DNA of 64,000 nt from a virus: positions 62,001-126,000 of IMG/VR virus record IMGVR_UViG_3300035180_001778. One strand, written 5' to 3'. The notes under the pieces are model-generated. The model made no database searches. It was not told where the DNA came from and worked only from the letters and a program-made list of their open reading frames with translations. Made by a program: the position numbers and the translations under genes. Each line of letters opens with the position of its first letter. Position 1 is the stretch's first letter. Positions 1-8,036 of the stretch are shown piece by piece.

Positions 1-215
1 AGGCTCGCAGTCCAAAGCCCTCGTTCGACCAGCCATCGGAAGAGACTGATACCCTCAAGAATAGAGATCCCCACAGGGTGGGAACAGCAGGCGGAGCACT
101 TCACGACACACGAGATTACCCGTCCGAGATCCTCTGCCGTGTCACGAACCGAAGCCTCGAAGGCCCCAGCTCGCTCGAAGCGTTGAGCTTCGACCTCATG
201 TGTGTCTCTCTCCAA
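1..215 (-). CDS. Partial YkgJ-like cysteine-cluster protein
   Basis: The reading frame starts at a TTG (position 215) and runs off the left edge, so only about the first 71 residues are visible. The visible part has the pattern KCSACCSHPV followed by an amphipathic stretch ending in RWLVERGLW. This resembles the CxxCxxCC putative zinc/iron-chelating family (YkgJ-type), in which a CC pair precedes a helix and an RGLW-like turn. The competing ATG at 199 in another frame stops after about 27 codons. Codon third positions support the long frame. The TTG start is a guess, because no ATG or GTG lies between it and the upstream stop region. Confidence 0.5.
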   Translation of the reverse strand, partial: MERDTHEVEAQRFERAGAFEASVRDTAEDLGRVISCVVKCSACCSHPVGISILEGISLFRWLVERGLWTAS

Positions 216-238
216 AAGAAGGGGGAGCGACCGTCGGG

Positions 239-757
239 TCATTCGTCGAACTCGGCGTCATCGAGAAGATGGGTATAGGCGTTCTTCTCGGGTTTCGGCT
301 TGACGGCGACGTGGGCGATTCGTTGCTTGACCGTCTTGAATTGCGCGGTGATGTCGATCCGCGAGCGGCCTTTCTCGTGAACGGCCACGAGGAGGTTCCC
401 AGATTGCAGCCCCAACATGGGCGAGAAGAACACGGGCCCACCCATTCGAGCGGGGTCGCTCGCCACCCAGTCAACGTACAACCTCAAGGGTTCTTCCGTC
501 GGAGTTGCCAGAGGCCCGATGATGCGAGCGATGTACTGCAACCGGCCCAAGCTGGGCCTGGACTGCATGACCACGAACGGCCACTCCGTCTGCGGGTTGG
601 AGAGAACCGTCGCCTCTCCCTTGAGATCCGCATCGAAGCGAATCTCCTTCACCTGCCCGGAGGCTGCGAGAAGCTCCGACATGTGCGTACGCTTCAGGTC
701 GTACTTGCGGACAATCCAGTGCTGCCCATCGTGCAGAAGAAGGTCTCCGAGCTTCAT
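239..757 (-). CDS. Hypothetical protein, 172 aa
   Basis: No family recognised. The protein starts MKLGDLLLHDGQHWIVRKYD and reads like a soluble mixed alpha/beta protein with no membrane segment or cysteine cluster. The C-terminus is acidic (LLDDAEFDE). The ATG overlaps the stop of the upstream gene by four bases (ATGA), which supports the start and indicates translational coupling with the 754-1125 gene. Confidence 0.75.
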   Translation of the reverse strand: MKLGDLLLHDGQHWIVRKYDLKRTHMSELLAASGQVKEIRFDADLKGEATVLSNPQTEWPFVVMQSRPSLGRLQYIARIIGPLATPTEEPLRLYVDWVASDPARMGGPVFFSPMLGLQSGNLLVAVHEKGRSRIDITAQFKTVKQRIAHVAVKPKPEKNAYTHLLDDAEFDE

Positions 758-1125
758 GCTTCCACCACTGCCGGAATCAGGAGGTCTTGAGGCGTGAACT
801 GCTCCTCGAACTTCTTGAGGATGGGGAACGCCGTTGCTGCGTCATCTTCGAACGACCGACGCACGTCGTAAAGCGCATTCCGGAAGGAATTCTCTATGAC
901 GTGCGTCAGGATGGCTTTTTGAGGAGGATCCGAGAGATCCCAGGTCTTGAGGTGCCCCACCCACTCGGCGTGAGCGGACTTCTCGATGTCGTCTTCCAAC
1001 CCGAGCATGCGATGGTAGGGACCGATGTCCCCCTCCTCTCGACTTCTCGGGAGGTAGACAGTCCTTCGAGCCAGACTGCGAAGAAGGCGTTGGGCGAGGT
1101 GTTGAGCGAGAAGAGCGGAGGGCAT
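754..1125 (-). CDS. Hypothetical protein, 123 aa
   Basis: No family recognised. The N-terminus is basic and leucine-rich (LLAQHLAQRLLRSLARR), followed by an acidic helical body. It resembles in spirit, but does not clearly match, the RVxxRF tag seen on other proteins here. The start has GGTGTC at a 16-nt distance, a one-base variant of the start-site motif found elsewhere. It ends in an ATGA overlap with the next gene. Confidence 0.7.
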   Translation of the reverse strand: MPSALLAQHLAQRLLRSLARRTVYLPRSREEGDIGPYHRMLGLEDDIEKSAHAEWVGHLKTWDLSDPPQKAILTHVIENSFRNALYDVRRSFEDDAATAFPILKKFEEQFTPQDLLIPAVVEA

Positions 1126-1170
1126 CGCCTATACTGACACCGAATCCGCTCCCAAGCAGAGAGGGATCGT

Positions 1171-1965
1171 TCAGCCGCCGAAAGGACCGCCGAGTTCGAG
1201 GCCGGCATCCTTGAGGACGTCGTCCGTGCTCTTGCGCTTCACGACGGACGCCTTGGGAGTCGTGGCGGGAGCCTCGTCTTCGACGGGAGCTGCCTTCACT
1301 TCCGATTCCGCCTTCTTGTCTTCGTCCGAGGACGCCTTGACAGGCTCGACGGCAGCCTTGGGCGAGCTGCCCTTGGCGAGCTTCTGCGCGACGAGGGCAG
1401 GGGGAGCCTCGTACGAGGACACGACGCGATAGAAGCCGCGTCCCTTGGCCGGGACCTTCTCGAAGGTCTCCTTGGCCGAGGAGAGGGTGTACGAGATGTA
1501 TCCTCGCGGGTTGTCCGAGAAGGGCAACCAGCCCATCTCCTTCATCTCCGTGAAGAGGGTGTCCGCGTTCACGATGCGATCCCCAGCCGTGACTGCCATG
1601 GCGTCGTGCAGCTTGGGACGATCCCCATTGGCCACCTGGCGACGGCCTTCCGCGGCTCGGCTCATGCCCGCCACCTTGGGCTTCGGGTCTGCGGCGGACT
1701 CGTCCTTGGCCTTCGGCTTGCGACCCGGCTTGCCCTTCGGCTTCACAGGTTCCGGAGTGCTCGTGGCATCCTCCGTTGCAGCCTTCGGCTTGCGGCCGGG
1801 CTTGCCCTTGGGGGCCGCTGCGGGAGCTGCTGAGGCCGACGATCCGTCACCGAAGATTTCGACGAACTTCGTCACCTTGTCCGCGGCCTTCACCGCTTCG
1901 GCCTGCTTCGTGGCAACTTCGGCCTGAAGCTCGGATAGGGTGCTCTCGTACGTGATCTTGTTCAT
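1171..1965 (-). CDS. Putative DNA-binding protein with AT-hook-like repeats and HARE-HTH-like domain
   Basis: 264 aa in three parts. Residues 1-40 are predicted helical. Residues 45-115 are low-complexity, Ala/Pro/Lys-rich, with two copies of KGKPGRKPKA, an AT-hook-like GRKP core with basic flanks. Residues about 115-185 run from KLHDAMAVTAGDRIVNADTL to KGRGFYRVV, matching the layout of the HARE-HTH winged helix (helix, TADEI-like helix, then a basic F.RV hairpin). The last 80 residues are again charged and low-complexity. The overall design resembles histone H1-like or chromatin-associated proteins, so binding of phage or host DNA is inferred. The gene is free-standing, with 104 bp of non-coding sequence before it. 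Confidence 0.6.
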   Translation of the reverse strand: MNKITYESTLSELQAEVATKQAEAVKAADKVTKFVEIFGDGSSASAAPAAAPKGKPGRKPKAATEDATSTPEPVKPKGKPGRKPKAKDESAADPKPKVAGMSRAAEGRRQVANGDRPKLHDAMAVTAGDRIVNADTLFTEMKEMGWLPFSDNPRGYISYTLSSAKETFEKVPAKGRGFYRVVSSYEAPPALVAQKLAKGSSPKAAVEPVKASSDEDKKAESEVKAAPVEDEAPATTPKASVVKRKSTDDVLKDAGLELGGPFGG

Positions 1966-2069
1966 ATTGGGATGATCTCCAGATGCACATGCCGTCTCTC
2001 GGTCCCTTTGGGGTATGCCGAAGACGGTAAGATGGTTCCCTGTGATAGGACCCTAACCTGGAGGATCTG

Positions 2070-2384
2070 TCAAGGATATATTTTGGGGTCGGTTCCAATT
2101 CGAGAATTCAGGACTCTGAGATGCTTTTTGGAAACGTCCTCTTCACGAACGTTTCCAAAATTGCACTTCTTGATCTGGAAACACGTTGCAACCACGCCAG
2201 GCCCAGCCTTGAGCCCTTCACAACGTTCGCAGATAGCTGTCCCAAAATTCAGACGGAACCGTAGCCGAGCACCTTCCGCGAGAAGCTCGTGGTAGGCCTC
2301 AGAGAGCTTCTCAACGGCGGCAAAGACCTGGGTGGGGTCTCCGGTCGAGAAGCTCTGGAGAGCTTCGTCAGCAGGGTCTACTTC
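2070..2384 (-). CDS. C-terminal half of a frame-split protein with a possible zinc ribbon
   Basis: This reading frame has no ATG, GTG or TTG at its beginning, but good coding character through to a TGA at 2070. It contains CERC followed about 20 residues later by a C..K.C pair, suggesting a metal-binding knuckle. It continues the 2378-2602 product if a -1 shift occurs at the GGGG run at 2387-2390 (CCCC on the coding strand). The joined protein would be about 178 aa. Either the sequence lacks one base there, or ribosomes shift. See the finding on single-base shifts. Confidence 0.5.
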   Translation of the reverse strand, partial: EVDPADEALQSFSTGDPTQVFAAVEKLSEAYHELLAEGARLRFRLNFGTAICERCEGLKAGPGVVATCFQIKKCNFGNVREEDVSKKHLRVLNSRIGTDPKIYP

Positions 2385-2602
2385 TTGGGGAACTCCCGCT
2401 CGATGTCCGCCTGGCAGATGATCCCCATCCGACGGAGAGCTTGCTCGGTCTGCCCCTTCGACACGGCCATTCGTAGACCGGGAAGATGACGGGAGTCGAT
2501 CGTCTGAGCGGAGGTGAGGACCTGCGTCATCAGCCTGTGCCACTCGATTGCGTTCTTCGGAGCCAAGGACTGCGTCTGCGTCTCCAGTAGGCGGGTCTTC
2601 AT
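2378..2602 (-). CDS. N-terminal half of a frame-split protein, 74 aa
   Basis: Starts MKTRLLETQTQSLAPKNAIE directly after the TGA of the upstream gene (TGA then ATG) and ends in EREFPKK. It is helical and charged with no recognised domain. The stop lies immediately after a CCCC run. The neighbouring -1 frame continues without a start codon, so this is probably the front of one 178-aa protein rather than a complete 74-aa one. Confidence 0.55.
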   Translation of the reverse strand: MKTRLLETQTQSLAPKNAIEWHRLMTQVLTSAQTIDSRHLPGLRMAVSKGQTEQALRRMGIICQADIEREFPKK

Positions 2603-2950
2603 TCACGACCCCACCCAGGGAGAGATCCCCTTGAACGTCGAGTAGAGCACGTTCGTCTTGGGGCCCTCCCGGTTGAAGTCGCTCTGCATCGCGTCCATCA
2701 GCTCCACAGTCGGGAGCCGTGTGACCGTGGCAGCCAGCTCCAGGAGGTCCGGGTTGGATGTGATCCGTAGGAGGTCCGCTCGGGACTTCTCATCGTGCTC
2801 CAGGCAGTAGATGACCTGCTCTCGGGTCATCGTGTCGAGGAGGCAGATACCGATCGCCCCCGGCGTGCCTCGCTCCAGCCACACGTTGTTCTTCGTGTCC
2901 CGATCGCAGTTGGTGCATCGGGGCTCCTCATCGCAACAGTTGTCGCTCAT
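2603..2950 (-). CDS. Small cysteine-rich hypothetical protein, about 115 aa
   Basis: The chosen start gives MSDNCCDEEPRCTNCDRD, so the N-terminus carries five cysteines (CC...C..C), probably a zinc site. The rest is helical (EQVIYCLEHDEKSRADLLRI). The ATG overlaps the stop of the upstream gene (ATGA), which favours this start over the one four codons earlier. Function unknown. Confidence 0.65.
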   Translation of the reverse strand: MSDNCCDEEPRCTNCDRDTKNNVWLERGTPGAIGICLLDTMTREQVIYCLEHDEKSRADLLRITSNPDLLELAATVTRLPTVELMDAMQSDFNREGPKTNVLYSTFKGISPWVGS

Positions 2951-3216
2951 CGTCCGATCCAATCCGTCTGGAAAACCAAGATCCGCTCGTGTCCCTCAAG
3001 GCAGCGTAACCCCACCTTCCAGTAGAAGTGGGAGGCCTTTCGACGAAGGGCGTACGAGGTGGGCTCCGGTCGAGCCGCACAAGAGCAGCATGACAAGTTT
3101 TTCAGCGCTTGGACAACATCGTCGGCTCCGCCTGTCGGTTGAGCTTGACGGATATCTTCGTCCGTGAGGTCGGGGGAGTCTTCGTCCAGAGTACGGATAG
3201 ATATGTCAGGAGTCAT
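2947..3216 (-). CDS. Small hypothetical protein with CxC motif, 89 aa
   Basis: The start MTPDISIRTLDEDSPDL overlaps the upstream stop by 11 bases, the same geometry seen at other junctions here. A longer in-frame extension exists but would run deep into the upstream gene. It has a central SCCSCAARPEP and a downstream single cysteine, so metal binding is possible. No family recognised. Confidence 0.6.
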   Translation of the reverse strand: MTPDISIRTLDEDSPDLTDEDIRQAQPTGGADDVVQALKNLSCCSCAARPEPTSYALRRKASHFYWKVGLRCLEGHERILVFQTDWIGR

Positions 3217-3637
3217 CGTCGAGATCATCCTTCCCCAGAAGAGCTTTCGCCATAGCCGTCTTGAACTTGCGCGACTTGACGGGCTTGGGGATCTTGACGA
3301 TGGCATCCCTTCCTCGGGGGTCCGGCTGCAACCCTTTACTCTTCTCGAAGAGTTCGTACGCCGCGTCAAAGAGATAAGGCAACAGCCCGCCAATCAACTT
3401 GAGGGCTGTAACATGCCCCAACTCATAGGCATGCACCCTTTGTTCATCCCGCCGATACTGTATGTGCTTTTCACCGTTGACCCAACGATACTCCCCCACC
3501 TCGTAGGCCAAGCAAATCGTCGATTTGTATTCGATGTGTTGGACCCCCGGCAGCCTGCGCCGGCTGAATACCTTCCATTCGGTCGTGCGGGGCTTGTCCT
3601 TGGGGAGGGGTTTCCCCTTTTTCTTGGCTGGGGTCAT
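3206..3637 (-). CDS. Hypothetical protein, 143 aa
   Basis: The start MTPAKKKGKPLPKD is set by a four-base ATGA overlap with the stop of the DUF1848 gene. The N-terminus is very basic. The body includes EYKSTICLAYEVGEYRWVNG and a long helix with an acidic tail (KDDLDDDS). No domain recognised. It lies in a coupled run 4476 to 2070. Confidence 0.65.
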   Translation of the reverse strand: MTPAKKKGKPLPKDKPRTTEWKVFSRRRLPGVQHIEYKSTICLAYEVGEYRWVNGEKHIQYRRDEQRVHAYELGHVTALKLIGGLLPYLFDAAYELFEKSKGLQPDPRGRDAIVKIPKPVKSRKFKTAMAKALLGKDDLDDDS

Positions 3638-4476
3638 CGCACGAGAGGAAGAGACCTCTTGGTTGTGTTGCGCTTCTTGTCCGCGAGGTTCACGTCTGCC
3701 GCGTAGCAGTACTTGCACCCCATCGTACAGGTCTCGTTGATGGTGAACGGGTCGACCATCAGGACGCAGCCACAGCCCTCCGAAGGGGCCTTTTCCCGAC
3801 CTGCGAGGAAGAAGTCTTCCGGCGGAGCACAGATACCCGAGGCGAGGTTCGCATGGGCATCCGGATGTCCGATGAGAAGCCGGTCCTCATTGCAGAGGAG
3901 GACCTTGACGCCGTGCTTCTCGCCCAGCTCGGCAATCTGCACGAGGATGTTGAGGCGATCGACGTCGGTCCGGGTTTCGGCCATGAGGTCGTTCGTCTGG
4001 AGGAAGGACAGGAAGACGCTCTTGAGCCCAGCATCCGCCGCGTGAACGAGGATCCGGCCGAACCGCTCGACGACGTTGGGGACCAGCGGGACGGGCGAGA
4101 AACGCCAGGTGACGTTCTCAGGGCCATAGATGACTGAGGCAGCTTTCAGTCCCGATGCCCCCTGGAGAAGGGTCGGGGCTCCCTTCTCCACTTCCTCCCA
4201 GCCCGTGACGGTGACGTGGATCTTGACCTTGAAGTCCCGGGGGAGACGCTGATCCATGACCAGGTTCCAGGGGTCCTTCGTCCAGAAGACGAGCCCGAGA
4301 GTATCTTCGGGCGCGAGAGACCACTTCGAAGGGACGCCGGTCCGCGGGTCGAAGCCCTCCATGAAGCCTTCCCGGAGGCTTTCCTTGAACCAGTCCCACT
4401 TGGCGGCCGGGACATCCGTCCACCGGCTGAGGCTGTAGGGGAGATTTTCTTCGCGACCGCTTCTGAGATTTCTCAT
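3634..4476 (-). CDS. DUF1848 family protein (radical-SAM-like cysteine motif)
   Basis: 280 aa. It begins MRNLRSGREENLPYSLSRWT and contains the GLVFWTKDP signature early and FTINETCTMGCKYCYA near the C-terminus. Both are characteristic of DUF1848 proteins, which place a CxxGCxYCYA iron-sulfur-type motif at their C-terminal end. The family is thought to be radical-SAM-related, but its reaction is unknown to me. The ATG is chosen over a much longer ORF because CGTGTA lies 15 nt upstream and the extension overlaps the next gene antiparallel to its coding frame. Unusual cargo for a phage. Confidence 0.75.
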   Translation of the reverse strand: MRNLRSGREENLPYSLSRWTDVPAAKWDWFKESLREGFMEGFDPRTGVPSKWSLAPEDTLGLVFWTKDPWNLVMDQRLPRDFKVKIHVTVTGWEEVEKGAPTLLQGASGLKAASVIYGPENVTWRFSPVPLVPNVVERFGRILVHAADAGLKSVFLSFLQTNDLMAETRTDVDRLNILVQIAELGEKHGVKVLLCNEDRLLIGHPDAHANLASGICAPPEDFFLAGREKAPSEGCGCVLMVDPFTINETCTMGCKYCYAADVNLADKKRNTTKRSLPLVR

Positions 4477-4485
4477 CGTCGTCTC

Positions 4486-4491
4486 TACACG
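4486..4491 (-). promoter_or_regulatory. TGTA start-site motif
   Basis: CGTGTA, 15 nt upstream of the ATG at 4476 (DUF1848 gene). Confidence 0.4.
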
Positions 4492-4511
4492 CGTCGAGGG
4501 TCTCGGATCAA

Positions 4512-5024
4512 TCAGGCGCGGTACAAACCCACACCCAGGCCGGTGAAGAACCCAATCGCCGAGATGACGCCCCACCAAAAGTAGAACTGGACATTCGGGA
4601 AGAGCGTGATGCCCGAAGGGACGGTCACCACTTGCCCATCGAGCAACGTCTCCCGGAGCTTGAGCAGCATGTTGCTCCGCTCCAGCATGGCGGTCTCGGG
4701 CGTCACCTTGGCCAACTCCGCCTGGGAAGCGCTGAGGTTCGTGAACCAGAAGCCGATGTCGTTGTTCGGGGTGTCGAAGAAGACCGACGTGTTGCCAGAC
4801 GTGAGCCCCGCCCACTTGATGTACTGGAGGGCCGTCCCCAGCTCCGTGTATGCCAGCTCGACCGTGTTGGCGTCAGCGGCTCGCTTGAGATGCCCCTCGC
4901 AGTTCTGATCGAACCGGAGATCCTTGCACCCCGCGGTGATTCCGAAACCGAGGAGGAGGATGAGAAAGAACACTCCGAGGATGAGGGGGTTCTTGGGGGA
5001 GGGCTTATTTCCGTAGGTGGGCAT
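4512..5024 (-). CDS. Membrane protein with N- and C-terminal transmembrane segments
   Basis: 170 aa. A hydrophobic segment at about residues 14-33 (LILGVFFLILLLGFGITAG) is followed by a cysteine, which could be a lipobox-like or simply a TM end. A second segment near the C-terminus (FYFWWGVISAIGFFTGLGVG) makes a hairpin topology, with about 100 soluble residues between them. The chosen ATG has GGTGTA 16 nt upstream and a GGGGGA just before it, whereas the alternative TTG six codons earlier has neither. Function unknown. Confidence 0.7.
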   Translation of the reverse strand: MPTYGNKPSPKNPLILGVFFLILLLGFGITAGCKDLRFDQNCEGHLKRAADANTVELAYTELGTALQYIKWAGLTSGNTSVFFDTPNNDIGFWFTNLSASQAELAKVTPETAMLERSNMLLKLRETLLDGQVVTVPSGITLFPNVQFYFWWGVISAIGFFTGLGVGLYRA

Positions 5025-5034
5025 GTCCCCCAAG

Positions 5035-5040
5035 TACACC
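5035..5040 (-). promoter_or_regulatory. TGTA start-site motif
   Basis: GGTGTA, 16 nt upstream of the ATG at 5024 (membrane protein). Confidence 0.45.
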
Positions 5041-5051
5041 AACTGGAGGGA

Positions 5052-6311
5052 TTACTCTGAGTCCATTTCCTTGAGGGCCGCCTCGATCGCGTCCATGTCG
5101 AGGTCCTGGATCTGCTTGGCGACCTTGGCCATGACGAACTTGGCGATCCCCTCGTCCACCTTGGCGTCCTCATCCGATGCGAGGAAGTGGTGAACATGCT
5201 TGTGAATGCCCTCCCCAATCTCGATGTACTCGCTGAGCCCGTCGATGTGTCCCAGGATGTCGGCTGCCGCTCGTGCTGCCAGGTTCTTGGTGAGGGTCTT
5301 TCCGAAGGCCCCTGCAAGAGCGAGAGGCCCACCACTGACTGTCAGAGCCGTTGCCGCAGCGGTGATGGCCATGTGCTTGGCCAATGTCTTGAAAGCGTGC
5401 TTCTGCTCGGGGGTCATCGAACCCCCCTTGATGACAGCCTTCACCCCGGCTGCCGCTTCCTTGTACTCCTTCACCTCGTTCTTCACGGTGGTGATGGCAT
5501 GCTGCACGACGTTGTGCGGGGCGTCCATCAGCTTCTTGTGGGCCCCCATGAGGGCCGTTCGACGATAGGCATCGTCGGTGAAGAACTGCTTGACGGCCGC
5601 GGGCGCATCCTCGTAGAACTTCTTCGCTTTGGCCCCGAGTCCTTGCAGGCGCTCCTTCCAGGACTTCTTGGGTGCATCATGCTCATGCTCCCCGCCACCC
5701 CCATGATCTTCCTTTTTGGTGACGGTGTGATTCGCAGGGTCGGCTTGAGGGTGCTCGTGCAGGTACTCTTTCATTTCCTCGGGCGATGAGTGCTCCATCG
5801 CAAGCTGCATCTGGAAACGAGCGACAACGCGGAGAAGTGTGCGGGATTGCGTCATGTGAGGCCTCGGTCGAAAAGTAGGGAGCATCAGTCGTCGGTCGTA
5901 GCGATCTCGCAGCTCTTTCCAATCGTTCCCCGAGGGGATCAACTGGGCCAGTTGCTTCGCTTCTTTTTCAGCGAGCTGCCAGGCATGCGGTCCCAACGTC
6001 GTCAGGATCTTGTTGGGGTCATGGGGCCATTTCTTCCGCATCATGTCCAAAATGGGGGTCTTCATCCAGACCTTCCCCAAATCACTGAGGTCGTAGATGA
6101 CGAACGCGCTCAGCTCGTTAATCTGAGCGTAATTGGCCATGCCCTTGTGGTAACTGGCCCCATCCGTTTCCTGAATCCCAGTGAACCCCGTGTCTTGGAG
6201 AGAGTGCAGGCACGCGAGGATCTTCGACATGGCCTGACGAAAATCCTCGGGCAAGGCTGAAGCCCAAGATGCTTGAAAGCTCCGCGCGACACGATAGACG
6301 ATGGGTAGCAT
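5052..6311 (-). CDS. Two-part protein with two RVxxRF-type tags, 419 aa
   Basis: The N-terminus MLPIVYRVARSFQ carries the recurrent RVA tag. A domain of about 150 residues follows. Then MTQSRTLLRVVARFQ (from residue 153) looks like a second N-terminus fused in frame. After it come a His/Glu-rich linker (KKEDHGGGGEHEHDA), long charged helices and an Ala-rich hydrophobic segment (AITAAATALTVSGGPLALAG). The second half could in principle start separately at ATG 5855. The gene starts in a TGATG overlap with the gene before it. No enzymatic motif recognised. A virion-internal or ejected protein is possible but inferred only from the tag. Confidence 0.65.
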   Translation of the reverse strand: MLPIVYRVARSFQASWASALPEDFRQAMSKILACLHSLQDTGFTGIQETDGASYHKGMANYAQINELSAFVIYDLSDLGKVWMKTPILDMMRKKWPHDPNKILTTLGPHAWQLAEKEAKQLAQLIPSGNDWKELRDRYDRRLMLPTFRPRPHMTQSRTLLRVVARFQMQLAMEHSSPEEMKEYLHEHPQADPANHTVTKKEDHGGGGEHEHDAPKKSWKERLQGLGAKAKKFYEDAPAAVKQFFTDDAYRRTALMGAHKKLMDAPHNVVQHAITTVKNEVKEYKEAAAGVKAVIKGGSMTPEQKHAFKTLAKHMAITAAATALTVSGGPLALAGAFGKTLTKNLAARAAADILGHIDGLSEYIEIGEGIHKHVHHFLASDEDAKVDEGIAKFVMAKVAKQIQDLDMDAIEAALKEMDSE

Positions 6312-7102
6312 CAGGCGTACTCGGTGGAAAGTCGGTCAAGGACGGTATCTTTGACGTCGCCGATGGCCCAGTAGGTCGCCTGGTTGTCTTCGTGGGGGGA
6401 ATGCACGTTGATCCCCATGTGGACCAGAGCTTCCTCAACCTTCGCGAGGTCCAACTCCCTCTTGAGGACCATACCCACGTTGTAGCCGATAGCTTGGCTC
6501 TGTGTGGATCGATGGGGGCTATCGTAGGGCTTGAACCCCAAAGGAATGGCCCCGTTCAACACATCAGAGATGGCCCGGTCCACCTTCGGCTTGACGTACT
6601 TGGCGTAGTACTCCTGAACGCCTGCATTGACCTTCTTTTGGAAGTCGCTGTCGTTCTGCTCGAAAAAGGTCTTGAGCCCAGACACGGTCTCATCGTAGAC
6701 CCGCTCCATCCTCTTTTCGAGGTCGTGGTACTCTTCGTGAGTGACCCGGTTGAGCTGGCCCTTCTTTTCGAGATGCACGATCATCGAAGCGAAGTGTCCC
6801 GAGGGACCATGGATCTTCAGGTCCCCCTCAGAGACCTGCCACATCGCCACGATCTTCTTCTCGGCATCGAACACCCACAGGTATCTCCAGGGGGTGTTGC
6901 TCGGGAGGTGAATGTAGCGAGCATGTCCCGTCCCCGGGCCGCCCTCATCGACCTTTTCCGAGACGTCCATCCCCTCTCCACGGAACGTGCTCAGCACGTA
7001 CTTCCGACCCCCAATGGTGGCCGTCGGGACCCCAGGTTTGGGTTTGAAGGGGATGACCACCGCTGCATAGCGGGTCGCAACACGATGGACGAGGTCACTC
7101 AC
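6311..7102 (-). CDS. Hypothetical protein with N-terminal RVATRY tag
   Basis: With the GTG at 7102 the protein starts (M)SDLVHRVATRYAAV, matching the tag shared by its neighbours. A TTG at 7120 would add six residues. The body has GGRKYVLSTFRGEG, a Trp-containing segment and long helices (EEYHDLEKRMERVYDETV). No domain recognised. It is immediately followed by another tagged gene (5052-6311) and preceded by one (7130-7480), so three tagged proteins are adjacent. Confidence 0.6.
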   Translation of the reverse strand: MSDLVHRVATRYAAVVIPFKPKPGVPTATIGGRKYVLSTFRGEGMDVSEKVDEGGPGTGHARYIHLPSNTPWRYLWVFDAEKKIVAMWQVSEGDLKIHGPSGHFASMIVHLEKKGQLNRVTHEEYHDLEKRMERVYDETVSGLKTFFEQNDSDFQKKVNAGVQEYYAKYVKPKVDRAISDVLNGAIPLGFKPYDSPHRSTQSQAIGYNVGMVLKRELDLAKVEEALVHMGINVHSPHEDNQATYWAIGDVKDTVLDRLSTEYA

Positions 7103-7129
7103 ACTGAGGGGAGGGCACAAGAGAAAATG

Positions 7130-7480
7130 CTACCGGGGGAGGGGATTCTTTTCCCGGTACTCCTTCGAGTGAAGGACCATCTCCAGGAACTCCTCGACCG
7201 ACATCTTGCGAATGTCGTGATCGTAGTTGATCGTTCGAGCGTCCCCGTACTCATGCCGCCCGCGGTCGTTGGGCAGGGTGAAGTACACAGACTGCGCCTT
7301 GAACCAGAGCTTGAACTTGCCGTCGGGTGAGGTCGCGTGGGGCACCTTGAGCCCTTCCGTGACCTTCCAACCCTTCGTCTTGAGGAAGGCGAATATCTCG
7401 GCTTGAGCTTGCGGGTAGGTGCGTTGCTTGGCTGCCGCTGCCTCCAAAAACCGAGCCACCACGCGCTTGTTCAGATCCAT
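7130..7480 (-). CDS. Small hypothetical protein with N-terminal RVVARFL tag
   Basis: The start ATG 7480 gives MDLNKRVVARFLEAAAAK. A GTG two codons upstream is the alternative. After the tag comes a compact domain of about 90 residues (KGWKVTEGLKVPHATSPDGK, then a strand-rich segment) that might be a small alpha/beta fold. CTTGTA lies 19 nt upstream of the ATG. Function unknown. Confidence 0.65.
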   Translation of the reverse strand: MDLNKRVVARFLEAAAAKQRTYPQAQAEIFAFLKTKGWKVTEGLKVPHATSPDGKFKLWFKAQSVYFTLPNDRGRHEYGDARTINYDHDIRKMSVEEFLEMVLHSKEYREKNPLPR

Positions 7481-7493
7481 GCCCACACCCCCC

Positions 7494-7499
7494 TACAAG
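7494..7499 (-). promoter_or_regulatory. TGTA start-site motif
   Basis: CTTGTA, 19 nt upstream of the ATG at 7480; the loosest spacing in the set. Confidence 0.35.
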
Positions 7500-7503
7500 A
7501 GGA

Positions 7504-7962
7504 TCAATCCTGTTTCACTTCGACATCCATGTCGCTCTCGAATGCACTGGCCAGTCGAGCGATGTCCCGAGAGATGTGATCCACTCGTTTCTTCTGACCA
7601 GCTCCGTAGGGGACCTTGAAGTGCGCTCCCAGAAAGTTGGTCGGGTCCGTGTAATTCCCCGCGTGCAGCGACCCAAGGAACTTCTTCAAGCTGGCGACGG
7701 GTTCGCAGTAGGTGACGGAACCCTCAACCCCATGCTCCTCGAAGAACTTCTTCAGGGAGTCCCGAACAGTTGCGGCCAATGCAGCCACCTGCTCCGGGAT
7801 CTCCGGATCGAACTGAGGGCGAGTAACCCCATTCCCCCCACCTGATGGGTCCTTACCCAAGGGTGTTTTTTGGTTCAAGATCACAGACGCCGTGATGTTG
7901 ACCTGAGCGTAGGGCTTGGCGCTGGAAGGCTTCCCGATACGGAAAATGCAGGTGGGCTTCAA
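7504..7962 (-). CDS. Hypothetical protein, about 152 aa
   Basis: The frame begins at a TTG (MKPTCIFRIGKPSSAKPYAQ). It continues with VNITASVIL and a C-terminal helical half including FKVPYGAGQKKRVDHISRDI. The in-frame sequence upstream has coding character but no ATG. An ATG at 8024 would reach this frame only after a -1 shift near 8000, so the true N-terminus is uncertain. No family recognised. Confidence 0.6.
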   Translation of the reverse strand: MKPTCIFRIGKPSSAKPYAQVNITASVILNQKTPLGKDPSGGGNGVTRPQFDPEIPEQVAALAATVRDSLKKFFEEHGVEGSVTYCEPVASLKKFLGSLHAGNYTDPTNFLGAHFKVPYGAGQKKRVDHISRDIARLASAFESDMDVEVKQD

Positions 7963-8036
7963 GCGAGACTCTTGAAACCTTCGGAAAACCTCAAATGCCA
8001 GACGATCCCTGCCACAGCCGCCATATCAAAGAACTC

